Source: UBA7657 sp049652985 (GTDB lineage: Bacteria > Pseudomonadota > Alphaproteobacteria > Micavibrionales > Micavibrionaceae). From it: a stretch of DNA of 64,000 bases. Position numbers and translations under genes: made by a program. This document shows positions 35,035-42,605 of the stretch, piece after piece. The DNA lies in NCBI GenBank assembly GCA_049652985.1, contig JBASFK010000002.1, positions 1 through 64,000 on the forward strand. Reading direction: 5' to 3'. Within the stretch, counting starts at the first letter, position 1. Each line of letters opens with the position of its first letter. A model generated the notes under the pieces. The model saw only the letters and a program-made list of their open reading frames with translations. It had not been told where the DNA came from and made no database searches.

Positions 35035-35057
35035 GAGGGGGCGGGGGTGCCCTCTTT
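35035..35057 (+). terminator. Probable dnaE terminator
   Basis: GAGGG at 35035-35039 pairs with CCCTC at 35050-35054 around a G-rich loop, followed by TTTGATTT. The stem is only 5 bp of good pairs, so efficiency is uncertain. It lies 21 bp after the dnaE stop. Confidence 0.4.
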
Positions 35058-35179
35058 GATTTAAAACGATTTTCTATTAGTTCGTTTGAATTGGGATCGT
35101 TTTAAGAGCCGCAGATGGAATCCGGGCGCTTTATGAGGACTATATTCCTATAACATCAGGTTTTTGTCAATCAAAATCC

Positions 35180-35208
35180 TTGCAAAAGCGCGGCTTTAAC
35201 AGTAAAAC
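35180..35208 (+). promoter_or_regulatory. Candidate rpsB promoter
   Basis: TTGCAA at 35180-35185 and TAAAAC at 35203-35208 are separated by 17 bp; each matches the sigma-70-type consensus at 4 of 6 positions. Transcription would begin near 35215, just upstream of the folded leader at 35231. This fit with the RNA element raises my confidence a little. Confidence 0.4.
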
Positions 35209-35230
35209 CCCCTCAATTGTAAATTCACAT

Positions 35231-35300
35231 GCGGGAAAGGGCCCATGCTTTAATGGTCCCATCCGGTGTAAGGAATTGGTCCTTATGCTTAATTTCCCGC
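35231..35300 (+). promoter_or_regulatory. Structured rpsB mRNA leader (three-way junction)
   Basis: Three helices can be drawn. The closing helix pairs 35231-35238 with 35293-35300, 8 perfect bp (GCGGGAAA/TTTCCCGC). Helix 2 pairs 35239-35246 with 35253-35260, 7 of 8 bp with a 6-base loop. Helix 3 pairs 35269-35274 with 35280-35285, 6 bp extended by four weaker pairs (three of them G-T), with a 5-base loop. The element ends 30 bases before the rpsB ATG. In E. coli, ribosomal protein S2 represses its own message through a structured leader, so the same role is inferred here. The fold is by eye and unverified by covariation. Confidence 0.6.
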
Positions 35301-35330
35301 AGAGGCTTTAACCGGAAAAGGACTAAAAAC

Positions 35331-36137
35331 ATGGCAATGCCAGAATTCTCCATGCGCCAGCTGCTCGAGGCCGGCGTTCACTTCGGACACCACACTCGCC
35401 GCTGGAACCCCAAGATGCGCCAATATATTTTCGGCGTGCGCAGCGGTGTTCACATTATCGACCTGCAACAGACAGCCCCGATGCTGGAGACGTCGCTGAA
35501 GGCGATCCGAGATATCGTCGCCAACGGCGGACGTATCCTGTTCGTCGGAACCAAGCGCCAGGCGCAGGACAAGATTGCCGAGAGCGCCAAGCGCTGCGGC
35601 CAGTACTACGTCAATCACCGCTGGCTCGGCGGCATGCTGACGAACTGGAAAACGATTTCCGGCTCGATCAACCGCCTGCGTGAAGTTGACCGTATCCTCG
35701 CCGGTGAAGGCCAGGGTTATAAGAAAAAAGAACTGCTGATGATGGCGAGAGAGAAGCTGAAGCTTGAATCTTCCATCGGCGGCATTAAAGAAATGGGCGG
35801 CCAGCCGGACGCGCTGTTCATCATCGACATCACGAAGGAAGACATCGCGGTGAAGGAAGCCAACAAGCTCGGCATTCCCGTTTTCGCGATTGCCGATACG
35901 AACGCTGATCCTGATGGTATCGACTACGTGATCCCCGGCAACGACGACGCGCTCCGTGCAATTGAATTGTACTGCGACCTCGTGACCGAAGCGGTTCTCG
36001 ACGGCCTGCAGGCGGAAGTGACGAAATCCGGCAAGGATATCGGCGCGGCTGCGGACCTTAAGGTCGAGATGCCAGTTGAGAAAAAGGCCGCTAATCACGA
36101 AGCGGAAGCCAGCAAGAAAGCAGCTTCGGCGGCTTAA
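35331..36137 (+). CDS. rpsB: 30S ribosomal protein S2
   Basis: S2 binds the back of the small subunit and is needed for S1 attachment. The protein of 268 residues starts MAMPEFSMRQLLEAGVHFGHHTRRWNPKM, the typical opening; GAGGXXXX-like upstream codons in the open frame are leader sequence. The WLGGMLTNWKTI and DALFIIDITKEDIAVKEA motifs are canonical. The C-terminal 40 residues, rich in Lys, Glu and Ala, are an alphaproteobacterial extension. Its ribosome binding site is in GGAAAAGGAC. The tsf gene follows after 73 bp that contain a hairpin. Confidence 0.98.
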   Translation: MAMPEFSMRQLLEAGVHFGHHTRRWNPKMRQYIFGVRSGVHIIDLQQTAPMLETSLKAIRDIVANGGRILFVGTKRQAQDKIAESAKRCGQYYVNHRWLGGMLTNWKTISGSINRLREVDRILAGEGQGYKKKELLMMAREKLKLESSIGGIKEMGGQPDALFIIDITKEDIAVKEANKLGIPVFAIADTNADPDGIDYVIPGNDDALRAIELYCDLVTEAVLDGLQAEVTKSGKDIGAAADLKVEMPVEKKAANHEAEASKKAASAA

Positions 36138-36150
36138 TTCATTAGCCTAA

Positions 36151-36183
36151 CGCAACGGGACCCCGGCTTTCGCCGGGGTTGCG
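36151..36183 (+). terminator. Hairpin between rpsB and tsf
   Basis: A perfect 8-bp stem (36160-36167 with 36172-36179, ACCCCGGC/GCCGGGGT) closes the loop TTTC, and an outer CGCA/TGCG adds four pairs (36151-36154 with 36180-36183). No T-run follows, so it is more likely a partial attenuator or RNA-stabilising stem setting the S2 to EF-Ts ratio than a full terminator. Confidence 0.55.
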
Positions 36184-36210
36184 CCAAGATAAAAAGAAAA
36201 GGAATACACA

Positions 36211-37128
36211 ATGGCTGATATTACAGCATCGATGGTCAAGGAACTCCGCGAGTCGACCGGCGCCGGCATGATGGATGCCAAGAACGCGCTCGTCGAAACA
36301 AAGGGCGATATGGAAGCAGCCGTTGACTGGCTCCGTAAAAAGGGCCTGTCGAAAGCAGCGAAAAAATCGGGCCGTACGGCTGCCGAAGGTCTCATTGCAA
36401 TTGCAAGCGGCGACAAGGTTGCAGCGGTTGTTGAGGTTAACTCCGAGACCGACTTCGTTTCGCGTAACGAAGATTTCCAGGCGTTCGTGAGGCAGGTCGC
36501 GCAAATCGCCCTGAAAGCGAACAACGTTGAAGAACTCGCGAAGATGGATTGCGGCGGTAAATCGGTTCAGGACACGCTGACCGACAAGATCGCGACGATC
36601 GGCGAGAATATGACCCTGCGCCGCTCGGCGCGTTTGTCAGTCGACAAGGGTGTTGTCGCGGCTTACATGCACAGCGCGCTGGCGCCGAACCTCGGCAAGA
36701 TCGGCGTTCTGGTGGCTATGGAATCCGACGGTAAGCCGGACGTCCTGGAAGCAACTGGCAAACAGATCGCCATGCATATCGCAGCCGTCAACCCGGCTTC
36801 GCTGGATGTCTCGGCGCTGGACCCGAAAGCGGTCGAGCGTGAAAAGGACATTTTCCGCGAACAGGCGAAAGCCAGCGGCAAGGCGCCGGAGATTATCGAA
36901 AAAATGATCGAAGGACGCCTGCGCAAGTTCTATGAAGAGGTTGTCCTGCTGGAGCAGACCTTTGTCGTCGACGGCGAGACCAAGATTTCGAAAGTGCTGG
37001 AAAAGGCAGGCCAGGACGCGGGCGCGCCCGTGAAAATCAAGGCTTTTATCCGTTTCCAGATCGGCGAGGGCATTGAGGTCGTGAAAGAGGACTTTGCCGC
37101 AGAAGTGGCCAAGGCCGCCAACGGCTAA
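36211..37128 (+). CDS. tsf: Elongation factor Ts
   Basis: EF-Ts exchanges GDP for GTP on EF-Tu. The 305 residues open with MADITASMVKELRESTGAGMMDAK, containing the UBA-like EF-Tu-binding helix, followed by the core with the EF-Tu-contacting segment EVNSETDFVSRNEDF near residue 80. The dimerisation and C-terminal modules are complete. It is the second gene after rpsB, the standard pair. A strong hairpin after the stop separates it from pyrH. Confidence 0.98.
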   Translation: MADITASMVKELRESTGAGMMDAKNALVETKGDMEAAVDWLRKKGLSKAAKKSGRTAAEGLIAIASGDKVAAVVEVNSETDFVSRNEDFQAFVRQVAQIALKANNVEELAKMDCGGKSVQDTLTDKIATIGENMTLRRSARLSVDKGVVAAYMHSALAPNLGKIGVLVAMESDGKPDVLEATGKQIAMHIAAVNPASLDVSALDPKAVEREKDIFREQAKASGKAPEIIEKMIEGRLRKFYEEVVLLEQTFVVDGETKISKVLEKAGQDAGAPVKIKAFIRFQIGEGIEVVKEDFAAEVAKAANG

Positions 37129-37154
37129 GAGACGCGACTTTTTAAGGTTTTCCT

Positions 37155-37190
37155 TAACAGCCGCGTTGCAATGCTTCGCGGCTGTTATTA
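37155..37190 (+). terminator. Terminator after tsf
   Basis: A perfect 11-bp stem (37155-37165 with 37177-37187, core AACAGCCGCG/CGCGGCTGTT) with an 11-base loop lies 26 bp after the tsf stop. It is followed by TTACATT, a weak U-tract. It probably ends most rpsB-tsf transcripts before pyrH. Confidence 0.65.
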
Positions 37191-37221
37191 CATTAGAATG
37201 GTTTTGAAAGCAGGTCCTGTC

Positions 37222-37965
37222 ATGAGCGCTGAGAAGAAGAAATCTCCCAATACTGCCTATAAGTATCAGCGGGTTCTGCTGAAGATGTCGGGCGAGGTGT
37301 TGATGGGCGAGAAGGAGTTCGGGCTGGATTCTGATACCGTCAAGCGCGTGGCTAACGATATTAAAGAAGTGATCGATCTCGGTGTGCAGGTTTGTGTCGT
37401 GGTCGGGGCGGGGAATATCTTCCGGGGCGTTTCGGGCTCGGCGGAAGGCATGGACCGGACGACGGCGGATTATATGGGGATGCTGGGGATTTGTATTAAC
37501 GCACTCGCGCTGCAGAATGCGCTGGAGCATCTGAACGTGCCGACGCGCGTGCAGTCGGCGATCAGGATGGATCAGATTTGCGAGCCCTATATCCGCCGCA
37601 AGGCGATGCGTCATATGGAGAAGGGCCGTGTGGTGATTTTCGCGGCCGGCACGGGTAACCCTTACTTTACGACGGACACGGCCGGGGCTCTCCGGGCATC
37701 GGAAATGGATTGCGACGCGATTTTCAAGGGCACGAAGGTTGACGGTGTTTATTCCGCCGATCCGCACAAGGACCCGAAGGCGCAGCGTTTCGACAAGATC
37801 AACTTTATCGACGTGCTGACGAAGGATTTGAAGGTCATGGACGCGACGGCGGTTTCGCTGGCGCGGGAGAACAATATTCCCATCGTCATTTTCTCGGTGC
37901 GCGAGAAGGGCAATTTCGCGCGGGTCGTGAAGGGCGAAGGAAAATTCACAGAAGTTACGAATTAG
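37222..37965 (+). CDS. pyrH: Uridylate kinase
   Basis: PyrH phosphorylates UMP to UDP, is hexameric and belongs to the amino-acid-kinase family. I start it at ATG 37222 (247 residues); a second ATG at 37198 in the same frame would add eight residues. The phosphate-binding YQRVLLKMSGEVLMG, the VVVGAGNIFRGV loop, the UMP-site MDRTTADYMGMLG and the FAAGTGNPYFTTDTAG segment are all conserved. It is followed 13 bp later by frr, the usual order. Confidence 0.96.
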   Translation: MSAEKKKSPNTAYKYQRVLLKMSGEVLMGEKEFGLDSDTVKRVANDIKEVIDLGVQVCVVVGAGNIFRGVSGSAEGMDRTTADYMGMLGICINALALQNALEHLNVPTRVQSAIRMDQICEPYIRRKAMRHMEKGRVVIFAAGTGNPYFTTDTAGALRASEMDCDAIFKGTKVDGVYSADPHKDPKAQRFDKINFIDVLTKDLKVMDATAVSLARENNIPIVIFSVREKGNFARVVKGEGKFTEVTN

Positions 37966-37978
37966 GAAGGAAGAGAAC

Positions 37979-38521
37979 ATGTTGGACAAAGCAGACGTGA
38001 AACGCCGTATGGATGGAGCCGTTGAAGTTCTGTCCAAGGAATTTTCGGGGCTTCGCACCGGCAGAGCGTCGGCGAGCCTGCTCGACCCGGTTGTGGTCGA
38101 GGTTTACGGCAGCCGCATGCCGCTGAACCAGATCGGCACCGTCAACGTGCCCGAGCCGCGCATGATCATCGTGCAGGTGTGGGATGCGGGCAATGTGAAG
38201 GCCGTTGAAAAAGCGATCCGTGACGCGGGGCTTGGATTAAATCCGCAGACGGACGGGACGAATTTGCGTTTGCCGATTCCGCCGCTGACGGAGGAGCGCC
38301 GTACCGAACTCAAGAAACTCGCGGGCAAATACACGGAAGCCGCGAAGGTTTCGGTGCGTAACGTGCGCCGCGACGCAATGGATGCGATCAAGAAGGACAA
38401 GGGCGGTTCGGAAGACGAGCAGAAGCGCCTGTCTGACGAGATTCAAAAAATGACCGACCAGTCGATTGAAAAAATCGACAAGATGCTGTCGGACAAAGAA
38501 ACCGACATTATGAAGGTCTGA
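37979..38521 (+). CDS. frr: Ribosome recycling factor
   Basis: RRF splits post-termination ribosomes with EF-G. The 180 residues form the three-helix bundle plus small beta domain. The helix-domain motif FSGLRTGRASASLLDPVVVEVYG and the hinge-proximal NLRLPIPPLTEERRTELKKLAGKYTE-type segment are present. GGAAGGAAGAG is a strong ribosome binding site before the ATG. It lies between pyrH and uppS as in most proteobacteria. Confidence 0.97.
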   Translation: MLDKADVKRRMDGAVEVLSKEFSGLRTGRASASLLDPVVVEVYGSRMPLNQIGTVNVPEPRMIIVQVWDAGNVKAVEKAIRDAGLGLNPQTDGTNLRLPIPPLTEERRTELKKLAGKYTEAAKVSVRNVRRDAMDAIKKDKGGSEDEQKRLSDEIQKMTDQSIEKIDKMLSDKETDIMKV

Positions 38522-38533
38522 CCTTCAAACCAG

Positions 38534-39235
38534 ATGCCAGTCACGGACAACCAGCAAACGCCGAAACATGTCGCCATTATTATGGACGGCAACGGACGCT
38601 GGGCGTCGAAACGGGGCCTGCCGCGCACGGCGGGGCACAAGCAGGGCGCGGAGGCGGCGCGGCGTGTGGTCAGGCTGGCTGCGGATATGGGCATCGAATA
38701 TGTGACGCTGTTCGGCTTTTCATCCGAGAACTGGAACCGCCCGGAAACGGAAATCAAGGAACTGATGAGCCTCCTGCGCTATTATTTGCGTTCGGAGACG
38801 GCGGAGCTGCATAAAAGCGGCGCGAAGCTGAAAGTGATCGGCGACAGGAGCCGGTTCGATGACGATATTGTGCAGCTGATCGAAAATGCCGAGGCGCTGA
38901 CGAAAGACAATACCAAGATTAATCTTATCATCGCGCTGAATTACGGCGGGCGGCACGACATATTGCAGGCGGCGCGGAAGCTGGGACAGGACGCGACTGA
39001 AGAAGAGTTTTCATCGCTGCTGATGACGGCGGGTATTCCGGACCCGGACCTGTTGATCCGCACCAGCGGTGAAAAGCGCATCAGTAATTTCCTGCTCTGG
39101 CAGTGCGCTTATTCCGAGTTGTTTTTTACCGACACGCTGTGGCCGGATTTCGACCGGGCCGATCTTGAACAGGCACTCCGGGAATACGGCCAGCGCGAGC
39201 GACGCTTTGGAGCCATAAAGCAGTCGGGGGCATAG
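38534..39235 (+). CDS. uppS: Isoprenyl transferase (undecaprenyl diphosphate synthase)
   Basis: UppS adds isopentenyl units in cis to farnesyl diphosphate to make the C55 lipid carrier for peptidoglycan and LPS. The 233 residues have the catalytic MDGNGRWASKRGLPRTAGH with the essential aspartate, the FSSENWNRP motif and the C-terminal LIRTSGEKRISNFLLWQCAYSEL. The protein is soluble and works at the membrane face. It is 3 bp from cdsA. Confidence 0.97.
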   Translation: MPVTDNQQTPKHVAIIMDGNGRWASKRGLPRTAGHKQGAEAARRVVRLAADMGIEYVTLFGFSSENWNRPETEIKELMSLLRYYLRSETAELHKSGAKLKVIGDRSRFDDDIVQLIENAEALTKDNTKINLIIALNYGGRHDILQAARKLGQDATEEEFSSLLMTAGIPDPDLLIRTSGEKRISNFLLWQCAYSELFFTDTLWPDFDRADLEQALREYGQRERRFGAIKQSGA

Positions 39236-39238
39236 CGC

Positions 39239-39937
39239 ATGGCCATCGCCATTTCACCCCGCCTGCAAAAACGCGTTATATCCGCGAGCGTGATTATTCC
39301 GATTGTCGTTGCAGGCATCCTTATCGGGGGAGTTCCCTTTATCATTCTCGTTTCATTGAATGCCGCCATCGTGATGTATGAATGGTTTTACCTGTCTATC
39401 AGGTCGAAGCACCGCGCGCTTTTCCTGCTGGCCGGGCTATTTTATGTGCTGGTCGCGTTCTGGTCGTGTTACCTGATCCGGGTTGATCACGGGATACGTT
39501 ATGCGCTGCTGTTCGTCATCATGATATGGGCGAGCGATATCGGCGGGTATGTATTCGGCAAGGTTATCGGCGGCCCCAAGATGGCGAAAACCATAAGCCC
39601 CAACAAGACATGGGCAGGTTTCGCGGGCGCGGCCATATTCCCGATTATCGCCGCGAATATATATCTTCACACATATGACTATATATATAGCGCCCAGACA
39701 CTGGACGGCATCACGAGGGTTTCGCTGGCGATGTTTGTGATGGGCGCGATTATAGGCATCGTCGGGCAGGCGGGCGATTTGCTGATTTCATGGTTCAAAC
39801 GGCATGTCGAGGTCAAGGACAGCAGCGCGCTTATTCCCGGGCACGGCGGATTGCTGGACCGTGTCGATGCAATGATGCTGGCCGCGCCGGTTTATTTGTT
39901 CTTCATATCCGAATTCACTTATGCGTTTGAGAACTGA
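39239..39937 (+). CDS. cdsA: Phosphatidate cytidylyltransferase
   Basis: CdsA makes CDP-diacylglycerol, the precursor of all phospholipids, in the inner membrane. The 232 residues contain about six membrane helices. The family signature is near the middle: ASDIGGYVFGKVIGG followed by ISPNKTWAGFAGA, and near the C-terminus SWFKRHVEVKDSSALIPGHGG with the metal- and substrate-binding LLDRVDAM. It is shorter than the E. coli enzyme at the N-terminus, as usual in alphaproteobacteria. Its stop shares a base with dxr. Confidence 0.96.
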   Translation: MAIAISPRLQKRVISASVIIPIVVAGILIGGVPFIILVSLNAAIVMYEWFYLSIRSKHRALFLLAGLFYVLVAFWSCYLIRVDHGIRYALLFVIMIWASDIGGYVFGKVIGGPKMAKTISPNKTWAGFAGAAIFPIIAANIYLHTYDYIYSAQTLDGITRVSLAMFVMGAIIGIVGQAGDLLISWFKRHVEVKDSSALIPGHGGLLDRVDAMMLAAPVYLFFISEFTYAFEN

Positions 39938-41115
39938 TGAGCACAAAAACGATTAATATTCTCGGGGTGACAGGTTCCATCGGGCGCAGCGCGGTCGATG
40001 TGGTGGTTTCTGCGCCGGATAAATTCGATGTGCAGGTTGTGAGCGCGCAGAACAGCGTCAAGGAACTTGCCGAGATCGCGGTGCGCGTGAAAGCGAAAGT
40101 CGCGGTTATCGGTAACGCGGATCATTATGAGACATTGAAGGATGAACTGTCCGGCACGGGCATCAGGGCCGAGGCGGGCCCGGACGCGTTTCTTGAGCGC
40201 GCGGGGTCGAAGGTCGATTTAAGCCTGGTGGCGGTTGTCGGCATGGCGGGATTGCGCCCTACCATCGCGGCTATCCGGAACAGCAAGGCAGTTGCAATTG
40301 CCAACAAGGAGCCGCTGGCCGCCGCCGGTCCGCTGGTGATGCGCGAGGCGGCAAAGTCGGGCGCAAAAATTCTTCCGGTCGACAGCGAACATAACGCGGT
40401 GTTCCAGGTTTTCGATTTCGAGCAGCCTGAAGGCGTGAGTAAAATTATTCTCACGGCATCCGGCGGGCCGTTCCGCACATGGAGCCGCGAGCAGATGGCG
40501 CGGGCGACGCGCGAGCAGGCGCTGGCGCATCCGAACTGGGTGATGGGACCGAAGATTACGATCGACAGCGCGACGATGATGAACAAGGCGCTGGAGATTA
40601 TCGAGGCGCATTATCTGTTTGGCATGGAGCCGGAGAAAATCGATGTGCTGGTGCACCCGCAATCGGTGATTCATTCGATGGTGGAATACCGCGACGGATC
40701 GGTGCTGGCGCAGATGGCGGCGAGCGATATGCGCACGCCGATTGCCCATGCGCTGGCGTGGCCGGAGCGGATCGATACGCCGGGGCGGCGGCTGGACTGG
40801 ACGCAGTTGAAGGAACTGACATTCGAGCAGCCGGATTTGACCCGTTTTCCAGCGCTGGGGCTGGCTTATGAGGCGCTGAAACAGGGGCCTTATGCATGCC
40901 TGGCGCTGAATGCCGCGAACGAGGTGGCGGTGGAATCTTTTTTAAGCAAAAAGACAGGATTTCTTGATACAATGGATATAGTAGAAGGCACGCTCCGCCA
41001 GATTTCACCGCAAAATCTTGAAAATATTGAAGATTTTGAGGAATCAGACAGGGTGGTCCGCCGTCTCGCCTCTGCCTATATCAATAAACAAAGCTCCAAA
41101 AAGGTACTGGGTTAA
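39937..41115 (+). CDS. dxr: 1-deoxy-D-xylulose 5-phosphate reductoisomerase
   Basis: Dxr converts DXP to MEP with NADPH, the first committed step of non-mevalonate isoprenoid synthesis, the route that ispG continues. The 392 residues show the NADPH-binding ILGVTGSIGRSAVDVV, the metal-site VDSEHNAVFQVF, the active-site loop ASGGPFRTWSREQM and the HPQSVIHSMVEYRDGSVLAQM segment. The gene sits between cdsA and rseP, the standard alphaproteobacterial order. Confidence 0.97.
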   Translation: MSTKTINILGVTGSIGRSAVDVVVSAPDKFDVQVVSAQNSVKELAEIAVRVKAKVAVIGNADHYETLKDELSGTGIRAEAGPDAFLERAGSKVDLSLVAVVGMAGLRPTIAAIRNSKAVAIANKEPLAAAGPLVMREAAKSGAKILPVDSEHNAVFQVFDFEQPEGVSKIILTASGGPFRTWSREQMARATREQALAHPNWVMGPKITIDSATMMNKALEIIEAHYLFGMEPEKIDVLVHPQSVIHSMVEYRDGSVLAQMAASDMRTPIAHALAWPERIDTPGRRLDWTQLKELTFEQPDLTRFPALGLAYEALKQGPYACLALNAANEVAVESFLSKKTGFLDTMDIVEGTLRQISPQNLENIEDFEESDRVVRRLASAYINKQSSKKVLG

Positions 41116-41118
41116 GCA

Positions 41119-42513
41119 ATGAACATATTCGAATTTTTCCACATGCTGGGCAGCAATGCCTGGATTTACGGCGGCACGTTTCTCCTGGTTCTCGGCATTC
41201 TCGTTTTCGTCCATGAGTGGGGCCATTATATCGCTGCGAAAATCTGCGGCGTGAAGGTCGAGATTTTCTCGGTCGGCTTCGGCAAGGAGCTGTTCGGGTT
41301 CAACGACAAGAGCGGCACGCGGTGGAAAATATGCCTCATCCCGCTGGGCGGGTATGTGAAATTGTTCGGCGATGTCGATCCGGCGAGCGTCAAGCATATC
41401 GACGGCGTGGCGGATCCGGCGAGCGGCGCGGTGCGCGCCCTGACCCCCGAGGAGCGCAAGGCCGCGTTTTTCGCCAAGGCGGTATGGAAACGCGCGATCA
41501 TCGTCGCGTCGGGGCCGGGGATCAATTACGTTTTCGCAATCATCCTGCTGACCTGCCTGTTTTCATTCAACGGCCAGCCGACCACGCCGCCCATCGGCGC
41601 TGCGATTGTCGGCGGTTCGGCGGCGGACGAGTATGGTTTCAAGCCGCATGACCAGGTCATTTCCATCGACGGGCGCAAGATCAAGGATTTTGAAGACATT
41701 CGTCGCGAGATGACGATTTCGCTCGACCAGCCGCGCGTTTTCAAAGTGAATCGCGGCAACGAAACCATCACGATCAAAGCGCGCCCGAAGAAAATGGAGT
41801 TGCAGGACCGTTTCGGGTTCAAGCACAGCCGCGGCATGCTCGGGCTGATCAGCGCGCGTCACGCGGTGGATATCAAGAATATCCAGTCGGTGGCCGGCAG
41901 GGCTTATACGGACCCGGAGAAAGTGCGCGAGGCGCTGCTTGCGAAGATGGGCTCGACGTTCAAGATCGAGGTCAAGAACGGCAGCGTGGTCGATGTGCTG
42001 ACGGTGCATCCTTCGGCGCAGTATAACGAGGCGCTGAAAACGGCGGACCCGCTGGAGCCGAAAAGCACGCTGCTGCTGGTGACGGATATGGATATCAGCC
42101 AGGCGCTGGTGAAATATTCGCCGATCGAGGCGGTGGGCGAGGCGATCGAGCAGACATGGGAAGTGACGCTCGGCACGCTTGAGGCCATCGGCCAGATGAT
42201 CATGGGCACGCGCAGCACGACGGAGCTCGGCGGTGTGATCCGCATCGGCGCGCTGGCGGGTGATATGGCGCAGCAGGGCCTGATCGCGCTGGTGTTCTTC
42301 ACGGCGCTGCTGTCGATCAACCTTGGATTGGTGAATTTGTTCCCGATCCCGGTTCTGGATGGCGGGCACCTGGTGTTCTATGCGTTTGAGGCGATTTTAG
42401 GCCGCCCGGTGCCGGACAAGATCCAGGAATATGCGTTTCAGTTCGGACTGACATTCCTGGTCTGCATCATGGTTTACGCCAATCTCAGCGACATCATGCA
42501 GCTCATTCTCTAA
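41119..42513 (+). CDS. rseP: Site-2 protease RseP
   Basis: RseP is an intramembrane zinc protease that releases anti-sigma factors and cleaves signal-peptide remnants. The HEWGH zinc motif is at residues 32-36 in the first helix. LFPIPVLDGGHLVFYAFE near residue 410 supplies the third metal ligand. A PDZ region lies around residues 165-230. The 464 residues exceed the usual 360-380, largely through an extra segment between the PDZ region and the last helices (about residues 230-330). bamA normally follows closely, but here five other genes intervene. Confidence 0.95.
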   Translation: MNIFEFFHMLGSNAWIYGGTFLLVLGILVFVHEWGHYIAAKICGVKVEIFSVGFGKELFGFNDKSGTRWKICLIPLGGYVKLFGDVDPASVKHIDGVADPASGAVRALTPEERKAAFFAKAVWKRAIIVASGPGINYVFAIILLTCLFSFNGQPTTPPIGAAIVGGSAADEYGFKPHDQVISIDGRKIKDFEDIRREMTISLDQPRVFKVNRGNETITIKARPKKMELQDRFGFKHSRGMLGLISARHAVDIKNIQSVAGRAYTDPEKVREALLAKMGSTFKIEVKNGSVVDVLTVHPSAQYNEALKTADPLEPKSTLLLVTDMDISQALVKYSPIEAVGEAIEQTWEVTLGTLEAIGQMIMGTRSTTELGGVIRIGALAGDMAQQGLIALVFFTALLSINLGLVNLFPIPVLDGGHLVFYAFEAILGRPVPDKIQEYAFQFGLTFLVCIMVYANLSDIMQLIL

Positions 42514-42518
42514 AGCCC

Positions 42519-42538
42519 GTAAATATCTAAATATTTAC
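42519..42538. promoter_or_regulatory. 20-bp palindrome overlapping the accessory promoter
   Basis: GTAAATAT (42519-42526), CTAA, ATATTTAC (42531-42538) is a perfect 8-bp inverted repeat with a 4-base spacer. It covers most of the -35 box at 42534-42539, the position expected for a repressor operator. It begins 5 bp after the rseP stop. It could alternatively fold as a weak AT-rich hairpin. Confidence 0.35.
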
Positions 42539-42563
42539 ATATTGCCCATAGTTGTGCTATAAA
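42534..42563 (+). promoter_or_regulatory. Promoter of the accessory five-gene cluster
   Basis: TTTACA at 42534-42539 (5 of 6 consensus) and TATAAA at 42558-42563 (5 of 6) are spaced 18 bp. The -10 box is extended by TGC at 42555-42557. Transcription would begin about 35 bp before the ATG at 42606. This is the best sigma-70-type promoter match I found in the window. Confidence 0.55.
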
Positions 42564-42605
42564 TTACGCGTTTCGTAAAATATAGGACTTCAAGGGCAGT
42601 CGGGC

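Larger units (their letters stand above)
35014..35330. other. 317-bp region between dnaE and rpsB
   Basis: It holds, in order, a G/C-rich hairpin after dnaE, about 120 bp with no feature I can name, a candidate promoter at 35180-35208, and a structured rpsB leader at 35231-35300. The plus-strand frame that is open through the leader from 35229 is not coding before the rpsB ATG at 35331. Confidence 0.7.

Noticed and set aside
36637..38058. 473-codon open frame on the minus strand across tsf, pyrH and frr
   Set aside because: It spans three well-identified genes and their intergenic hairpin on the other strand. Its translation has biased, low-information composition typical of antisense frames in GC-rich coding DNA.
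42519..42538. Palindrome after rseP as an rseP terminator
   Set aside because: The stem is entirely A/T apart from the end pair and is not followed by a T-run; its overlap with a good -35 box makes an operator more likely.
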